Shown: positions 9,400 through 19,040, counted from the first letter of the stretch. The stretch: 64,000 nucleotides of DNA from Marivita sp046591575 (GCF_046591575.1 NZ_JBIQWA010000011.1:48680-112679); one strand, 5' to 3'. Translations and numbers: made by a program. The notes: generated by a model from the sequence alone, not told the origin.

Positions 9400-9440
9400 C
9401 AATTGTTACAAATCAAAGCTGACACTGTAACTTTGTAAAT
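9400..9440. promoter_or_regulatory. Candidate regulator site in the divergent promoter region
   Basis: The gap between the regulator and the importer holds an AT-rich block with TTACAAA (9406-9412) and TTTGTAA (9432-9438) as an inverted repeat. TGTAA also occurs twice in direct orientation (9426 and 9434). Direct repeats of this size are common for OmpR/PhoB-type regulators. That the adjacent regulator binds here is inference. Confidence 0.35.
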
Positions 9441-9570
9441 CATTGCCCTGCGGATCTGCAGCATTGTTAATGTGCGTGGCATATCGCGGGGCGTGTCCCA
9501 TTCCTACACTGATGACGTGCCACAGCCTCAGAGGAGGGCAGGCAGCACATTGATCGAATGGGAGGATCAC

Positions 9571-10590
9571 ATGAAAAGACTTGGTTTGATTTCGGCGGCC
9601 GTCATGATGGCATCGGCAGGGGGTACATTTGCCGATGAACTCAGCGTTGTGTGCGGCGCGGAACAAGATTGGTGCGATTTGATGGCCGCCGCCTTCGAAG
9701 AGCAGAATCCCGATACCGACGTGTTGATGGTGCGCAAATCCACAGGCGAAACCCTTGCACAGATCCGCGCAGAGGCAGGCAATCCCAAGATTGACGTCTG
9801 GTGGGGCGGAACCGGTGATCCACATCTGATTGCGGCTGAAGAAGGTCTGACACAACCGTCCGGCGTGGATACCGGCGAATTGCTTGGCTGGGCGCAGAAC
9901 ATGGCCGAAATATCCGACAGTCGCGCCATTGGTATTTATGCCGGGGCTTTGGGTATCGCTTACAATTCCGAAATTCTTGCTGACAAGGATATTGCGCCGC
10001 CACAATGCTGGGTCGATCTCGAAGATCCGCGGTTTGCGGGTGAAATTCAGGTGGCAAATCCCAACAGCTCTGGAACCGCCTACACGGCGCTTGCGACTTT
10101 CGTGCAGCTGTTCGGCGAAGATGAGGCTATGAAACGGCTGGATGCGATCGGCGAGAACGTCAATTCCTATACCAAATCCGGTTCGGCCCCGTCCAAGGCA
10201 GCGGCACGGGGTGAAACGGGTGTGTCCATCGGCTTTATGCACGACATGGTGAAACTCGCGGCACAAGGGTTCCCGCTGACCATTGTCGCGCCGTGCGAAG
10301 GCACCGGCTACGAGGTTGGGGCTGTGTCGATCATCGAAGGGGCCCGCAATTTCGACGCCGCCAAAGCCTGGGTCGAATTCGCGCTGAATGCAGAGGTCCA
10401 ATCACGCGCACCGGAAGTCGGGGCGTTTCAGGTGCCATCCAACTCCAATGCGCAAGTCGCCCCGGACTCCCCGGACCTCGCGTCGATCAAGTTGATCGAT
10501 TACGACTTTGCAACTTACGGATCTTCCGAGACACGCGAACGTCTGCTGGCCCGGTGGGACGCTGAAGTGGGCGATCAAAACTCTGATTGA
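9571..10590 (+). CDS. ABC importer periplasmic substrate-binding protein (AfuA-like, family 1 SBP)
   Basis: 339 aa from the ATG at 9571, which has GGGAGG just upstream; an in-frame upstream ATG at 9472 would give an implausible extension. The signal peptide MKRLGLISAAVMMASAGGTFA ends before DELSV. Sequence features (QIRAEAGNPKIDVWWGGTGD; C-terminal IDYDFATYGSSETRERL) fit the ferric/AfuA-like solute-binding branch. The paired Tyr-Tyr iron ligands of FbpA are absent, so an iron role is doubtful. AfuA-type relatives bind sugar phosphates, and others bind phosphonates. It is the first gene of an SBP-permease-ATPase operon divergent from a two-component system. Confidence 0.85.
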   Translation: MKRLGLISAAVMMASAGGTFADELSVVCGAEQDWCDLMAAAFEEQNPDTDVLMVRKSTGETLAQIRAEAGNPKIDVWWGGTGDPHLIAAEEGLTQPSGVDTGELLGWAQNMAEISDSRAIGIYAGALGIAYNSEILADKDIAPPQCWVDLEDPRFAGEIQVANPNSSGTAYTALATFVQLFGEDEAMKRLDAIGENVNSYTKSGSAPSKAAARGETGVSIGFMHDMVKLAAQGFPLTIVAPCEGTGYEVGAVSIIEGARNFDAAKAWVEFALNAEVQSRAPEVGAFQVPSNSNAQVAPDSPDLASIKLIDYDFATYGSSETRERLLARWDAEVGDQNSD

Positions 10591-10684
10591 TGCTCCTTTT
10601 GTCAGACTAATCGCATCAGCGATCTGAGCAATGACGGTGCCTCGCATGTCTGTGGGGCATCCCTCCAGTCGTGGGAGATGTTTC

Positions 10685-12847
10685 ATGAAAAACCCGATCT
10701 ACCTCTGGCTGATCATCGGACTTGTCAGCTTTGTTGCCGTGCCGTGGCATATGACAGAAGACGGACTGTTCGATTTTGGCTGGATGACCGATGGTTCAGC
10801 TTCGACAGGTTTGTTTTCCACGATCGCGGGGCAGTGGTGGCTCGCGCCGGTCGGGGTGGCCTTTCTGGTCTCGGCGGGTGTGCAAGCAGGGGTGGACAAC
10901 CCGGTGCGCCGCGCCAGACGGACTTTGATCGTGTCAATGGCAGGGCTTGGATGGTTGGCACTGCAGGGTTTGCTTATTGTGCGCAGCGGTCCCCGTCTGT
11001 TTGAGGCGGTTCTGACCAGTGAGGCGGTGGCCGCCGGACAGCCGGGAATGGGCGCAGGTGCCGCTGTATGTGCGATGGCCCTGCTGTTTGTGGCGACAAT
11101 TTCCATGTCCCAATCAGGCAAAGGCCAGGGCGATGCGTTTGTTGTGTCGATGATCGGGCTCATCGTCGCCTTGGTAGCGGTTTTTGTCTTTTTCCCCGTT
11201 ATGCACATTCTTGTGCGCGCCTTCGAGGTCGAGGGCGGTTATTCCCTGACCGAATTCTTCCCGCGTTTCCTGAGCAGTGATTTATGGGGGCTGGCCTGCA
11301 TCTTTGGGGATCGCGCCTGCGGTGTGGCGATCAATTCGCTGTTTCTGGCAGTCATGACCGGTCTGGGCACAACCATCCTTGGTTTGGCATTTGCGCTTAT
11401 TTTCACCCGCACGAATTTCCGCGCCAAGAAACTGCTGCGGGTGTTGACGGTCATCCCCATCATCACGCCGCCCTTTGTGATCGGTCTGGCCCTGATCCTG
11501 CTTTTCGGGCGCGCCGGCACTGTCACGGAATACGTCGCCGACTTGATGGGCTGGGAGGCGACGCGGTGGCTTTACGGGTTCTGGGGGATTTATTTTGCAC
11601 AGCTGTTGTCGTTTGCGCCAATTGCCTTTCTGGTGCTCATCGGCGTGGTGCAGGGCGTCAGCCCCTCTATGGAGGAGGCATCGCAGACGCTGGATGCCAA
11701 CCGCTGGCAGACATTCCGCAACGTGTCTTTGCCCTTGATGCGACCGGGTTTGGCCAATGCGTTTTTGCTGGGTTTCATTGAAAGCCTCGCGGATTTCGGC
11801 AACCCTCTGGTTTTGGGCAGTGGCTATTCCGTTCTGTCGACCGAGATTTATTTTGCCATTGTCGGCGCTGTCGCGGACCCCGCAAAAGCCGCGATACTGG
11901 CGATCGCGCTGTTGTCGCTGACGCTGACCGCGTTTCTGGCGCAGCGGTTCTGGCTTGGGAAAAAGTCTTACGCAACCATCACAGGCAAGGCAGACAGCGG
12001 TCAGAATGCCAGCCTGAACCCGGTATTGCGCGGGCTGTGCTATGCGATTGCATTGCCCTGGGCATTTCTGACGGCGGTGGTCTATTCCATGATTATCTTC
12101 GGCAGTTTTGTAAAGCTTTGGGGCTATGACCACAGCTTTACGTTGGCCCACTACACAAGAGCCTTTGGTATCGACTTTTCCACCGGCCGCTTTACCGGCG
12201 TCGCCTGGGACAGTTACTTCACCACGCTGACCATATCGTCGATCGCCGCGCCGCTGACGGCGCTTGTCGGTCTGGCCACCGCCTACCTTCTGGTGCGCCA
12301 AAAATTCGTCGGCAAGAATGCGTTTGAATTTTCCACCATGCTCAGTTTTGCAATCCCCGGCACGGTTATCGGGGTGAGCTATATCATGGCGTTCAACTTT
12401 CCCCCGATCGAGCTGACGGGAACCTCGATCATCCTGATCATCGTCTTTGTCTTTCGCAATATGCCGGTCGGTGTCCGCGGCGGGATCGCAGCCATGAGCC
12501 AATTGGACAAAAGCCTGGATGAGGCGTCAATCACCCTTGGGGCCAACAGCTTTACCACGGTGCGCAGAGTGATCTTGCCATTGATGGGACCGGCCATTCT
12601 TGCCGCGCTCACCTACAGTTTTGTGCGGGCGATCACGTCTGTCAGTGCGGTGATCTTTCTGGTCAGCGCCAAACACAACATGGCCACTTCGTTTATCGTG
12701 GGGCGCGTTGAAAATGGCGAGTTCGGCATCGCCATTGCCTATTCTGCGGTTCTGATCATCACCATGCTGGCTGCGATCCTGCTGTTGCAACTGGCTGTCG
12801 GGGCGCGCCGTTTGCGTCGAACCGACCGCGTTCAACAGGCTGCATGA
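10685..12847 (+). CDS. ABC importer permease, two fused permease domains (AfuB-like)
   Basis: 720 aa from the ATG at 10685, with GGGAG upstream; an alternative ATG at 10631 would add a non-membrane leader. An N-terminal membrane region of about 200 residues is followed by two binding-protein-dependent permease domains. Each carries an EAA loop: EEASQTLDANRWQTFRNVSL near residue 345, and DEASITLGANSFTTVRRVIL near 615. One polypeptide therefore supplies both halves of the channel, as in AfuB/FbpB-like transporters. About ten or more membrane helices are visible. It lies 94 bp after the binding-protein gene and 22 bp before the ATPase gene. Confidence 0.9.
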   Translation: MKNPIYLWLIIGLVSFVAVPWHMTEDGLFDFGWMTDGSASTGLFSTIAGQWWLAPVGVAFLVSAGVQAGVDNPVRRARRTLIVSMAGLGWLALQGLLIVRSGPRLFEAVLTSEAVAAGQPGMGAGAAVCAMALLFVATISMSQSGKGQGDAFVVSMIGLIVALVAVFVFFPVMHILVRAFEVEGGYSLTEFFPRFLSSDLWGLACIFGDRACGVAINSLFLAVMTGLGTTILGLAFALIFTRTNFRAKKLLRVLTVIPIITPPFVIGLALILLFGRAGTVTEYVADLMGWEATRWLYGFWGIYFAQLLSFAPIAFLVLIGVVQGVSPSMEEASQTLDANRWQTFRNVSLPLMRPGLANAFLLGFIESLADFGNPLVLGSGYSVLSTEIYFAIVGAVADPAKAAILAIALLSLTLTAFLAQRFWLGKKSYATITGKADSGQNASLNPVLRGLCYAIALPWAFLTAVVYSMIIFGSFVKLWGYDHSFTLAHYTRAFGIDFSTGRFTGVAWDSYFTTLTISSIAAPLTALVGLATAYLLVRQKFVGKNAFEFSTMLSFAIPGTVIGVSYIMAFNFPPIELTGTSIILIIVFVFRNMPVGVRGGIAAMSQLDKSLDEASITLGANSFTTVRRVILPLMGPAILAALTYSFVRAITSVSAVIFLVSAKHNMATSFIVGRVENGEFGIAIAYSAVLIITMLAAILLLQLAVGARRLRRTDRVQQAA

Positions 12848-12869
12848 CCCCATCGTTTGAGGATATGAC

Positions 12870-13931
12870 ATGACACCACTCACACCTGGCTCCGTGCGCT
12901 TTGACGGCGTTGTCAAGACATACGGAGACGTAACGGCCCTGAAGGGTCTTGATCTGAACATTGAACCGGGCAAGCTTGTGACCCTTTTGGGGCCATCTGG
13001 CTGCGGCAAGACAACGACATTGCGCCTGATCGCGGGGCTGGAGATGGCCACGCAGGGAACCATCCGCATTGGCGGCGAGGACGTCACACATCTGACTGCG
13101 ACATACCGCAAAGTTTCGATGGTTTTTCAGTCTTACGCGTTGTTTCCACATATGACTGTGCGGGAAAACGTGGCCTACGGGCTGACCGTCAAATCCCTGC
13201 CAAAAAAAGAGGCAGCGCAAAAGGCCGAGCAGGGGCTCGAACTGGTTGGGCTTGCCGGGTACGGAGATCGCCTGCCAAGTGAGCTGTCGGGCGGTCAACA
13301 GCAACGGGTCGCCGTGGCCCGCGCCATTGTGCTGGAGCCAGAGGTCCTGTTGCTTGATGAACCGCTGTCCAATCTTGACGCCAAGCTGCGCCGTCATGTG
13401 CGCGAAGAAATCCGGCAGATCCAGCAACGCCTTGGTTTGACGGCCGTTTATGTGACACATGATCAGGAAGAGGCCATGGCGGTGTCTGACGACATCATTG
13501 TCATGAACAATGCCGAGATTGCCCAAAAAGGCACACCAGCAGACCTTTATGAAGCGCCAGCATCGGCGTTTCTGGCTGATTTCATAGGTGATGCCAATCT
13601 TGCGTCCTGCACCGTTGAAACCGTGCAGGCGGGCACTGCGACAGTGGCACTCAATGATGTTCGTTACTGCGTGCCCGCCAATGATGTGACCACAGGCCCG
13701 GCGCAGATTGTGCTGCGCCCGCATGCCTTGCATCTCGGACCTCCAGACGCGGCAGGTGTGACCGGGGAAGTCACCTATGCCGCCTATCTGGGGAAGGAAA
13801 TTCAGTATTCGGTTGAAACGCCCATCGGGTCTTTATTCATTGTCGCACCGGTGCAGGCCAGATCTTTTGCCAAAGGCGATGCCGTCAGTGTTGTGATCGA
13901 CGAGACCCAAGCGCGCCTTGTTCCGGCGTAG
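12870..13931 (+). CDS. ABC importer ATP-binding protein (AfuC/PotA-like)
   Basis: 353 aa. Walker A GPSGCGKTT (about 45-53), Q-loop VFQSYALFPHM, signature LSGGQQQRVAVARA, Walker B LLLDEPLSNLDAKLR and switch VYVTHDQEEAM are all intact. The C-terminal 110 residues form the TOBE-like regulatory domain (IVLRPHALHLG). It powers the fused permease encoded just upstream. Annotation as ferric, sugar-phosphate or polyamine importer cannot be settled from the ATPase alone. Confidence 0.92.
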   Translation: MTPLTPGSVRFDGVVKTYGDVTALKGLDLNIEPGKLVTLLGPSGCGKTTTLRLIAGLEMATQGTIRIGGEDVTHLTATYRKVSMVFQSYALFPHMTVRENVAYGLTVKSLPKKEAAQKAEQGLELVGLAGYGDRLPSELSGGQQQRVAVARAIVLEPEVLLLDEPLSNLDAKLRRHVREEIRQIQQRLGLTAVYVTHDQEEAMAVSDDIIVMNNAEIAQKGTPADLYEAPASAFLADFIGDANLASCTVETVQAGTATVALNDVRYCVPANDVTTGPAQIVLRPHALHLGPPDAAGVTGEVTYAAYLGKEIQYSVETPIGSLFIVAPVQARSFAKGDAVSVVIDETQARLVPA

Positions 13932-14035
13932 CGCCCGATCATCCATAACAGGCCTTTGACCTGCTGATGAAACGGGTTGCTGGACCGTGCGTGGTACTGG
14001 TGCCGGTTGCACCCAATGAGGGGGAGCGGGGATAA

Positions 14036-14136
14036 GGTGAGAGGCTGGACAACGACCCAAGCGGGGCTCGTTACGGCTGCTTCCTTCCGGACCTGACCGG
14101 GTTGGCGAGGCGCTCGCCCGCGCCAACCTCTCAGGG
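14036..14136 (-). ncRNA. ffs: Signal recognition particle RNA (4.5S RNA)
   Basis: Read on the minus strand, the segment holds the invariant domain IV of bacterial SRP RNA: GGTCAGGTCCGGAAGGAAGC, followed by AGCC (about 14074-14097). The ends pair: TGAGAGGTTGG near the 5' end with CCAGCCTCTCA near the 3' end, forming one long hairpin of about 100 nt. The RNA binds Ffh to target membrane proteins. It lies in the gap between the importer ATPase and nudC and is transcribed against both. The exact ends are approximate, by a few bases. Confidence 0.94.
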
Positions 14137-14251
14137 GCTGAGATAAGCGCAAGAATCGGGAATTGCAAGTCCAGCGCGGGGGTGGAGGCCGCCTTTGCAT
14201 TGCCCTTTTCGGACTGTCATGGCATCGCGGGCAAAACGCGAAGGGGGATTT

Positions 14252-15220
14252 ATGCAAAACGCAGAGCGGGTGACATTTGGGGGATCAGGTCTGGATCGCG
14301 CGGCAGAGCTGCGCGGGGACATCCCGGCATTGGCCGCCGCAATGGCCGATGCGCACACCCGCACGGTTTTGCTTTGGCAGGGCAAGGCGTTGTTGACGGG
14401 TGACGGCGCAGAGCGGCAATTGGCGCGGCTGCCAATGGACCATCCGGTTCTGAAAGAGGCCGATGCGCCCCCGGTCCTTTTGGGGCGCGAAGATGGGGCC
14501 GTGCGGTTCGCGCATGATATTTCAGGATGGGTTCCGCAAGACGACATCACCGATGTTGGTGCCTTTGTCGACACAAGCGAACAGCGCCATCCCTCACTTT
14601 CAGGCGATTACCGATTCGCGGAATTGCGGACTGTCATGACCACGCTGACCCCACGCGATGCGGAATTGGCGGCGACCGCAAAGGCCATTCTGGGGTGGCA
14701 TAAAACGCACGGCTTTTGCGCGCGCTGCGGCGCTCAAAGCGACGTAACACAGGCGGGTTGGCAACGGGTTTGTCAGACATGCGGCGGACACCATTTTCCG
14801 CGCACCGATCCTGTTGTGATCATGCTGATCACGCGTGGAAACAAGGTTCTGTTGGGGCGGTCTCCGGGGTGGCCCGATGGGATGTATTCCTGTCTTGCCG
14901 GCTTTGTTGAGCCGGGCGAGACGATTGAAGCGGCGGTCCGGCGTGAGGTTTTGGAGGAAGCGGGCGTACGAATTGGCGACGTGCGCTATTTGTCGAGCCA
15001 GCCCTGGCCGTTTCCGGCATCCTTGATGTTCGGATGTCATGGCATTGCGTTAACCGATGAAATCACGATTGATCCGGCCGAGATAGAAGACGCACTGTGG
15101 GTCAGCCGGGAGGATGTGATGGACGCTCTGGCCGGGCGGCGCGATGGGCTGTTGCCCGCCCGCAAAGGCGCGATTGCGCATTTTTTACTGCGCAATTGGC
15201 TTGCCGACACGCTTGATTGA
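14252..15220 (+). CDS. nudC: NADH/NAD+ pyrophosphatase (RNA deNADding) NudC
   Basis: 322 aa from the ATG at 14252, with GGGGG just upstream; an in-frame ATG at 14195 is less likely. The zinc ribbon has two Cys pairs (FCARCG and VCQTCGG). The Nudix box GFVEPGETIEAAVRREVLEE is complete. The SQPWPFPASLMFG motif following it is diagnostic for NudC and separates it from other Nudix enzymes. NudC hydrolyses NAD(H) to NMN(H) and AMP and removes NAD caps from RNA. An SRPBCC gene follows after 37 bp, so they may share a transcript. Confidence 0.94.
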   Translation: MQNAERVTFGGSGLDRAAELRGDIPALAAAMADAHTRTVLLWQGKALLTGDGAERQLARLPMDHPVLKEADAPPVLLGREDGAVRFAHDISGWVPQDDITDVGAFVDTSEQRHPSLSGDYRFAELRTVMTTLTPRDAELAATAKAILGWHKTHGFCARCGAQSDVTQAGWQRVCQTCGGHHFPRTDPVVIMLITRGNKVLLGRSPGWPDGMYSCLAGFVEPGETIEAAVRREVLEEAGVRIGDVRYLSSQPWPFPASLMFGCHGIALTDEITIDPAEIEDALWVSREDVMDALAGRRDGLLPARKGAIAHFLLRNWLADTLD

Positions 15221-15257
15221 CGCAAGTCTAGGCGCAACTGACGAAAAGGGCGGCACC

Positions 15258-15725
15258 ATGCAAGTGACAGCGACCGAGGATGTTGCAGCTTCGATTGAGC
15301 ACGTATTTGCAGAATTGACGGCGTTTGATGCCTTGGAACGCCAAGCGTTGCGGCGTGGGATTGATGTCCGTCGCAGGTTTCGCGGCGCGGTGCCAGAAAT
15401 CGGGGAAGGGTGGGATGCCGGTTTTCGGTTTCGCGGCAAGGACCGCACCGTCAAAGTGACGCTGAGCCGGTATGAGGCTCCTCAGTTTCTTCGGTTTTCG
15501 GGATCAACCGGGGGGCTTGAAACCGATACTCAGATTGAGCTGGTTCCCCTGTCGCCGCGCCGGACCCGGGTGAATGTTGTGTTCAAGATGACGCCCCAGA
15601 CCCTGTCGGCGCGTCTTTTGGTGCAATCCTTCAAGTTGGCCCGGTCCCGGATCAACAAAAAATTCAAAAAACGCATGTCGAGTTTTGCGCGCGAGATTGA
15701 AAGCAAGCAGGCAACATCTGCGTGA
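15258..15725 (+). CDS. SRPBCC-family small-molecule-binding protein
   Basis: 155 aa from the ATG at 15258. The pattern MQVTATEDVAASIEHVFAEL, a central strand-rich part with DAGFRFRGKDRTVKVTLSRY, and a long C-terminal helix (LLVQSFKLARSRINKKFKKR) fit the START/SRPBCC helix-grip fold. No catalytic motif is apparent and no substrate can be named. The protein looks cytoplasmic. It sits downstream of nudC on the same strand and convergent with hemC. Confidence 0.75.
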   Translation: MQVTATEDVAASIEHVFAELTAFDALERQALRRGIDVRRRFRGAVPEIGEGWDAGFRFRGKDRTVKVTLSRYEAPQFLRFSGSTGGLETDTQIELVPLSPRRTRVNVVFKMTPQTLSARLLVQSFKLARSRINKKFKKRMSSFAREIESKQATSA

Positions 15726-15818
15726 ACCTGCGCAGGTTAGGCGGTGCCGGAAGAGGGGCTCTGCCCCTCGGCCTGCGGCCTCACCCCGAGATATTTTTGA
15801 AACAGAGAGGGATGGTTG

Positions 15819-16775
15819 CTAGTGCCAGTCGAAAAACCCTGGACCGGCCCGATCGAGCAATGTACGCGCCAGGGTTTCGCCCAGTTTTGCGCCCTCCGAA
15901 ATTGGCCCGCTGATTTCATCTGAATGCGAGGTCGAGCCGTCCGGGCGCAACACTTCGCCGCGCAGACGCAGCGTGTCGCCATGCAATTCTGCCAGTCCGG
16001 CAATCGGGGTTTCGCAGGACCCGTCCAACGTTGCCAGGAAGGCGCGTTCGGCAGCCAGCCGTTGACCGGTTTCGATGTCATGGATCGCCGCCAGCATGTC
16101 CGTCGCGCGGGCGTCACTTGCACGGCATTCGATACCGATGGCCCCTTGCGATACGGCAGGCAGCATGTCGGTGGTTTCAATCGGGGTTTTCGGCACCTCG
16201 TCCATCTTGAGCCGATTGAGCCCCGCCATGGCCAGAAATGTGCAGGAGGCGACGCCGTCATGCAGCTTTTTGAGGCGGGTTTGCAGGTTGCCCCGGAATT
16301 CGACCACGTTCAGATCGGGGCGGCGGTTCATCAGCTGTGCCTTGCGCCGCAAGGAGGACGTGCCGACAACCGCGCCTTCGGGCAGGTCTGCAATGCGGGT
16401 CACGCTGGGCGAGATGAACGCATCGCGCACGTCTTCGCGCGGCAGGTAGGTTTCAAGCACCAGACCCTCGGGTTGTTCGACCGGCATGTCTTTCATCGAG
16501 TGGACGGCGATGTCGATGCGGCCGTCTATCATGGCCTCTTCGATTTCCTTGGTAAACAGGCCCTTGTTGCCGATCTCTTTCAGCGGGCGATCCGCGTCGA
16601 TCAAGGCGCGGTCATCGCCGGTTGTTTTGATCGGAACGATGGTAAACGCTTCAAAAGGCAGATCAAATGCGGCGGCAAGCCGGTCGCGGGTTTCATATGC
16701 CTGGGCCAAAGCAAGCGGCGAGCCACGCGTGCCTATGTTCAGGGGCTGGTCGGGGGTGGGCAGGTCAATCGTCAT
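15819..16775 (-). CDS. hemC: Hydroxymethylbilane synthase (porphobilinogen deaminase)
   Basis: 318 aa from the ATG at 16775; the frame is open upstream, but family similarity begins at LNIGTRGSPLALAQA. HemC links four porphobilinogen units into hydroxymethylbilane for haem synthesis. Visible hallmarks are KTTGDD, AVHSMKDMP, VGTSSLRRKAQL and FRGNLQTRL. The Cys carrying the dipyrromethane cofactor is Cys254 in DGSCETPIAG. It is divergent from hemE across about 100 bp, an arrangement often seen in Rhodobacterales, so the two haem genes can share control. Confidence 0.96.
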   Translation of the reverse strand: MTIDLPTPDQPLNIGTRGSPLALAQAYETRDRLAAAFDLPFEAFTIVPIKTTGDDRALIDADRPLKEIGNKGLFTKEIEEAMIDGRIDIAVHSMKDMPVEQPEGLVLETYLPREDVRDAFISPSVTRIADLPEGAVVGTSSLRRKAQLMNRRPDLNVVEFRGNLQTRLKKLHDGVASCTFLAMAGLNRLKMDEVPKTPIETTDMLPAVSQGAIGIECRASDARATDMLAAIHDIETGQRLAAERAFLATLDGSCETPIAGLAELHGDTLRLRGEVLRPDGSTSHSDEISGPISEGAKLGETLARTLLDRAGPGFFDWH

Positions 16776-16876
16776 AAAGTGATCTTTAGATGTGTAAACT
16801 TGTCCTGACAACCATGCTTGGCTTGACATATTGCCGCCAAGGGGTGATCCGAGGTTGACGAACCGAAGGAACGACC

Positions 16877-17911
16877 ATGGCCGAGACAAAAACAATCCTG
16901 CGCGCATTGGCAGGTGAGACCCTTCCGACACCTCCGATCTGGATGATGCGACAAGCCGGTCGATATCTGCCCGAATACCGCGCGACACGGGCCGAAGCCG
17001 GGGATTTCCTGTCGCTGTGCTATAACTCCAAGTTGGCCGCCGAAGTGACGCTACAGCCAATCCGGCGCTATGGGTTTGATGCCGCGATCCTGTTCGCCGA
17101 CATTTTGTTGTTGCCACAGGCGCTGGGCGCGGATTTGTGGTTTGTGACCGGCGAAGGCCCGCGTTTGTCGACGATCACCACCCAGGCCGAATTTGACAAG
17201 CTGGGGTCTGGCGAGATGATTCACGACACGCTGAACCCGATCTACGAGACCGTGCGCATCTTGCGGCGCGAGTTGCCGGAAGAGACCACGTTGATCGGCT
17301 TTGCCGGTGCGCCCTGGACCGTGGCGACCTATATGATTGCCGGGCGGGGCACGCCGGATCAGGGCCCGGCGCATGCGTTGAAAAACGAAAATCGCGCTGT
17401 GTTCGAGGCGATAATGGACCGGCTGACCGAAAGCACGATTGATTATCTGTCAGCGCAGATCGACGCGGGGGCCGAGGTGGTCAAGATTTTCGACAGCTGG
17501 GCGGGGTCTCTCAAGGGGGAGGACTTCAAGAAATACGCTTTGGAGCCTGCCAGGATCATCACCCAAGAGATAAAACGCCGCCATCCGGGTATCCCGGTGA
17601 TCGCGTTCCCGCGTCAGGCGGGGGACAATTATATCGGCTTTCATGCAGCAACCGGTGCCGATTGTGTGGCGCTCGACGACAGTGTGACGCCAGAGTGGAT
17701 TGCAACACATGTGCAGCCGGCGGGATGTGTGCAAGGCAATCTGAAATCATCGCATATGGTGACCGGTGGTCAGGCGTTGGTGGATGAAACCCGCAAGGTT
17801 GTGGATGCGCTCAGGAATGGGCCGCATATTTTCAACCTTGGCCACGGGATCACGCCGGATGCCGATCCTGAAAACGTGCAGTTGATGATCGACACGGTGC
17901 GCGGCATTTAA
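16877..17911 (+). CDS. hemE: Uroporphyrinogen decarboxylase
   Basis: 344 aa, normal length. HemE decarboxylates uroporphyrinogen III to coproporphyrinogen III. The two family signatures are present: PIWMMRQAGRYLPEYR near the N-terminus and GFAGAPWTVATYMIAGRG near residue 140. The start has CGAAGGAACG upstream. It is divergent from hemC and convergent with the DMT transporter gene, seven bases apart. Confidence 0.97.
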   Translation: MAETKTILRALAGETLPTPPIWMMRQAGRYLPEYRATRAEAGDFLSLCYNSKLAAEVTLQPIRRYGFDAAILFADILLLPQALGADLWFVTGEGPRLSTITTQAEFDKLGSGEMIHDTLNPIYETVRILRRELPEETTLIGFAGAPWTVATYMIAGRGTPDQGPAHALKNENRAVFEAIMDRLTESTIDYLSAQIDAGAEVVKIFDSWAGSLKGEDFKKYALEPARIITQEIKRRHPGIPVIAFPRQAGDNYIGFHAATGADCVALDDSVTPEWIATHVQPAGCVQGNLKSSHMVTGGQALVDETRKVVDALRNGPHIFNLGHGITPDADPENVQLMIDTVRGI

Positions 17912-17918
17912 GGCTGCG

Positions 17919-18896
17919 TCACCGTTTGTTTGACAAATACCGCTTGCCGGGGTTCGGTTTGTTTTTCTGGCGTTCGCGCAGAAACACAAACAGCCCCGCA
18001 CCAAGGATCATCGCACAGCCCGCCCAGACGGCGGGCGTCGGCCATTCTGCGAACACCAGATACCCCCAGAAAATTGCCAGCGGCAGGCCGATATATTCAA
18101 ACGGCGCAATCGTTGCCGATGGGGCCATTTTATAGGCGGCGTTGATGCAATAGGCGGTGATGCCGTTTGCGATGCCGACACCGAACAGAACGCTCCAATC
18201 CGTGCTTTGCGGCCATTCCCAGGCGCGGAACAGGAAATGCAGGCTGATACGGTCCGGGCCGGGATCGAACTGACCTTGTCCGGCAAGGATAAAGAACAGG
18301 GCCGACACCCCCAAAAATGTCAGCTGGTTGTAGATCGTCATGGCCGCAGCCGAACTTGACACGCCAAGCGCGCGGGTCATCACCACCATGGCGGAATAAA
18401 GGGCGGCTGCTGTCATCGGCAGCAGGAACAGCCACCCGATGTCATTGCCGTTACTGGCCCAGGGTTCCTGCATCACCGCCACGCCCAGAAAACCGACGAC
18501 AATCGCGCCGATTCTGAGGGGCCCGACCTTTTCGCGCAGAAACGCGACAGACAGCAGGGTGATGAACAGGGGCGAGACAAAGAACAAGGCGGTTGTCACA
18601 CCCAGCGGCAGAACGGCCAGAGACGCAAAAAACGTCATATTTGCGCCAACCAGCATCAACCCGCGGATAAGATGCAAAACAGGCCGATCCGTTCTGAGCA
18701 GCCGCGCACCACCTTCGACCTGCAGGATCACAATCGACAGGCACAGGGCAATGCTTGTTCGGATAAAAACCAACTGGTGCAGCGGATAGCTGTCAGCGAG
18801 GGTTTTGATCAGCAGATCATTTACCGAAATGGCAAAAACGCCGATGCAAATCAGGGCAATCCCAAGCCCGGCGCGGTTTTCTCGAAGGTCTGTCAT
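17919..18896 (-). CDS. DMT-superfamily (EamA) transporter
   Basis: 325 aa with about ten hydrophobic helices arranged as two EamA repeats (GLGIALICIGVFAISVNDLL... and a second half near FGVGIANGITAYCINAAYK, PLAIFWGYLVFAEWPT). EamA proteins of this type are usually metabolite exporters; the substrate cannot be told from sequence. The basic tail (RERQKNKPNPGKRYLSNKR) is cytoplasmic. The gene is monocistronic, convergent with hemE and divergent from the ABC-2 pair. Confidence 0.85.
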   Translation of the reverse strand: MTDLRENRAGLGIALICIGVFAISVNDLLIKTLADSYPLHQLVFIRTSIALCLSIVILQVEGGARLLRTDRPVLHLIRGLMLVGANMTFFASLAVLPLGVTTALFFVSPLFITLLSVAFLREKVGPLRIGAIVVGFLGVAVMQEPWASNGNDIGWLFLLPMTAAALYSAMVVMTRALGVSSSAAAMTIYNQLTFLGVSALFFILAGQGQFDPGPDRISLHFLFRAWEWPQSTDWSVLFGVGIANGITAYCINAAYKMAPSATIAPFEYIGLPLAIFWGYLVFAEWPTPAVWAGCAMILGAGLFVFLRERQKNKPNPGKRYLSNKR

Positions 18897-19040
18897 ACCT
18901 TTCAGCTACACCGGTCCGGTTGGAAGGTCAGCGCAAAAAGCGACATTCACACGCTGCCGTGCATTGGCGCACAGGTTTGTCCGTTGCGCGTGCCTGTCAA
19001 ATGAGTAGGTTTCGCGACCGAAGCGTCGAAAGGATCTGCA

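Noticed and set aside
11282..12502. 406-codon open frame on the minus strand
   Set aside because: It is opposite the fused permease gene and very rich in Gln, Arg and His.
9571..13931. Annotation of the importer as a ferric-iron (FbpABC) system
   Set aside because: The binding protein lacks the adjacent Tyr pair that holds Fe3+, so the substrate is left open.
15819..17117. 432-residue form of HemC extending over the divergent promoter
   Set aside because: The extra 114 residues overlap hemE on the other strand. The family N-terminus and a suitable ATG are at 16775.
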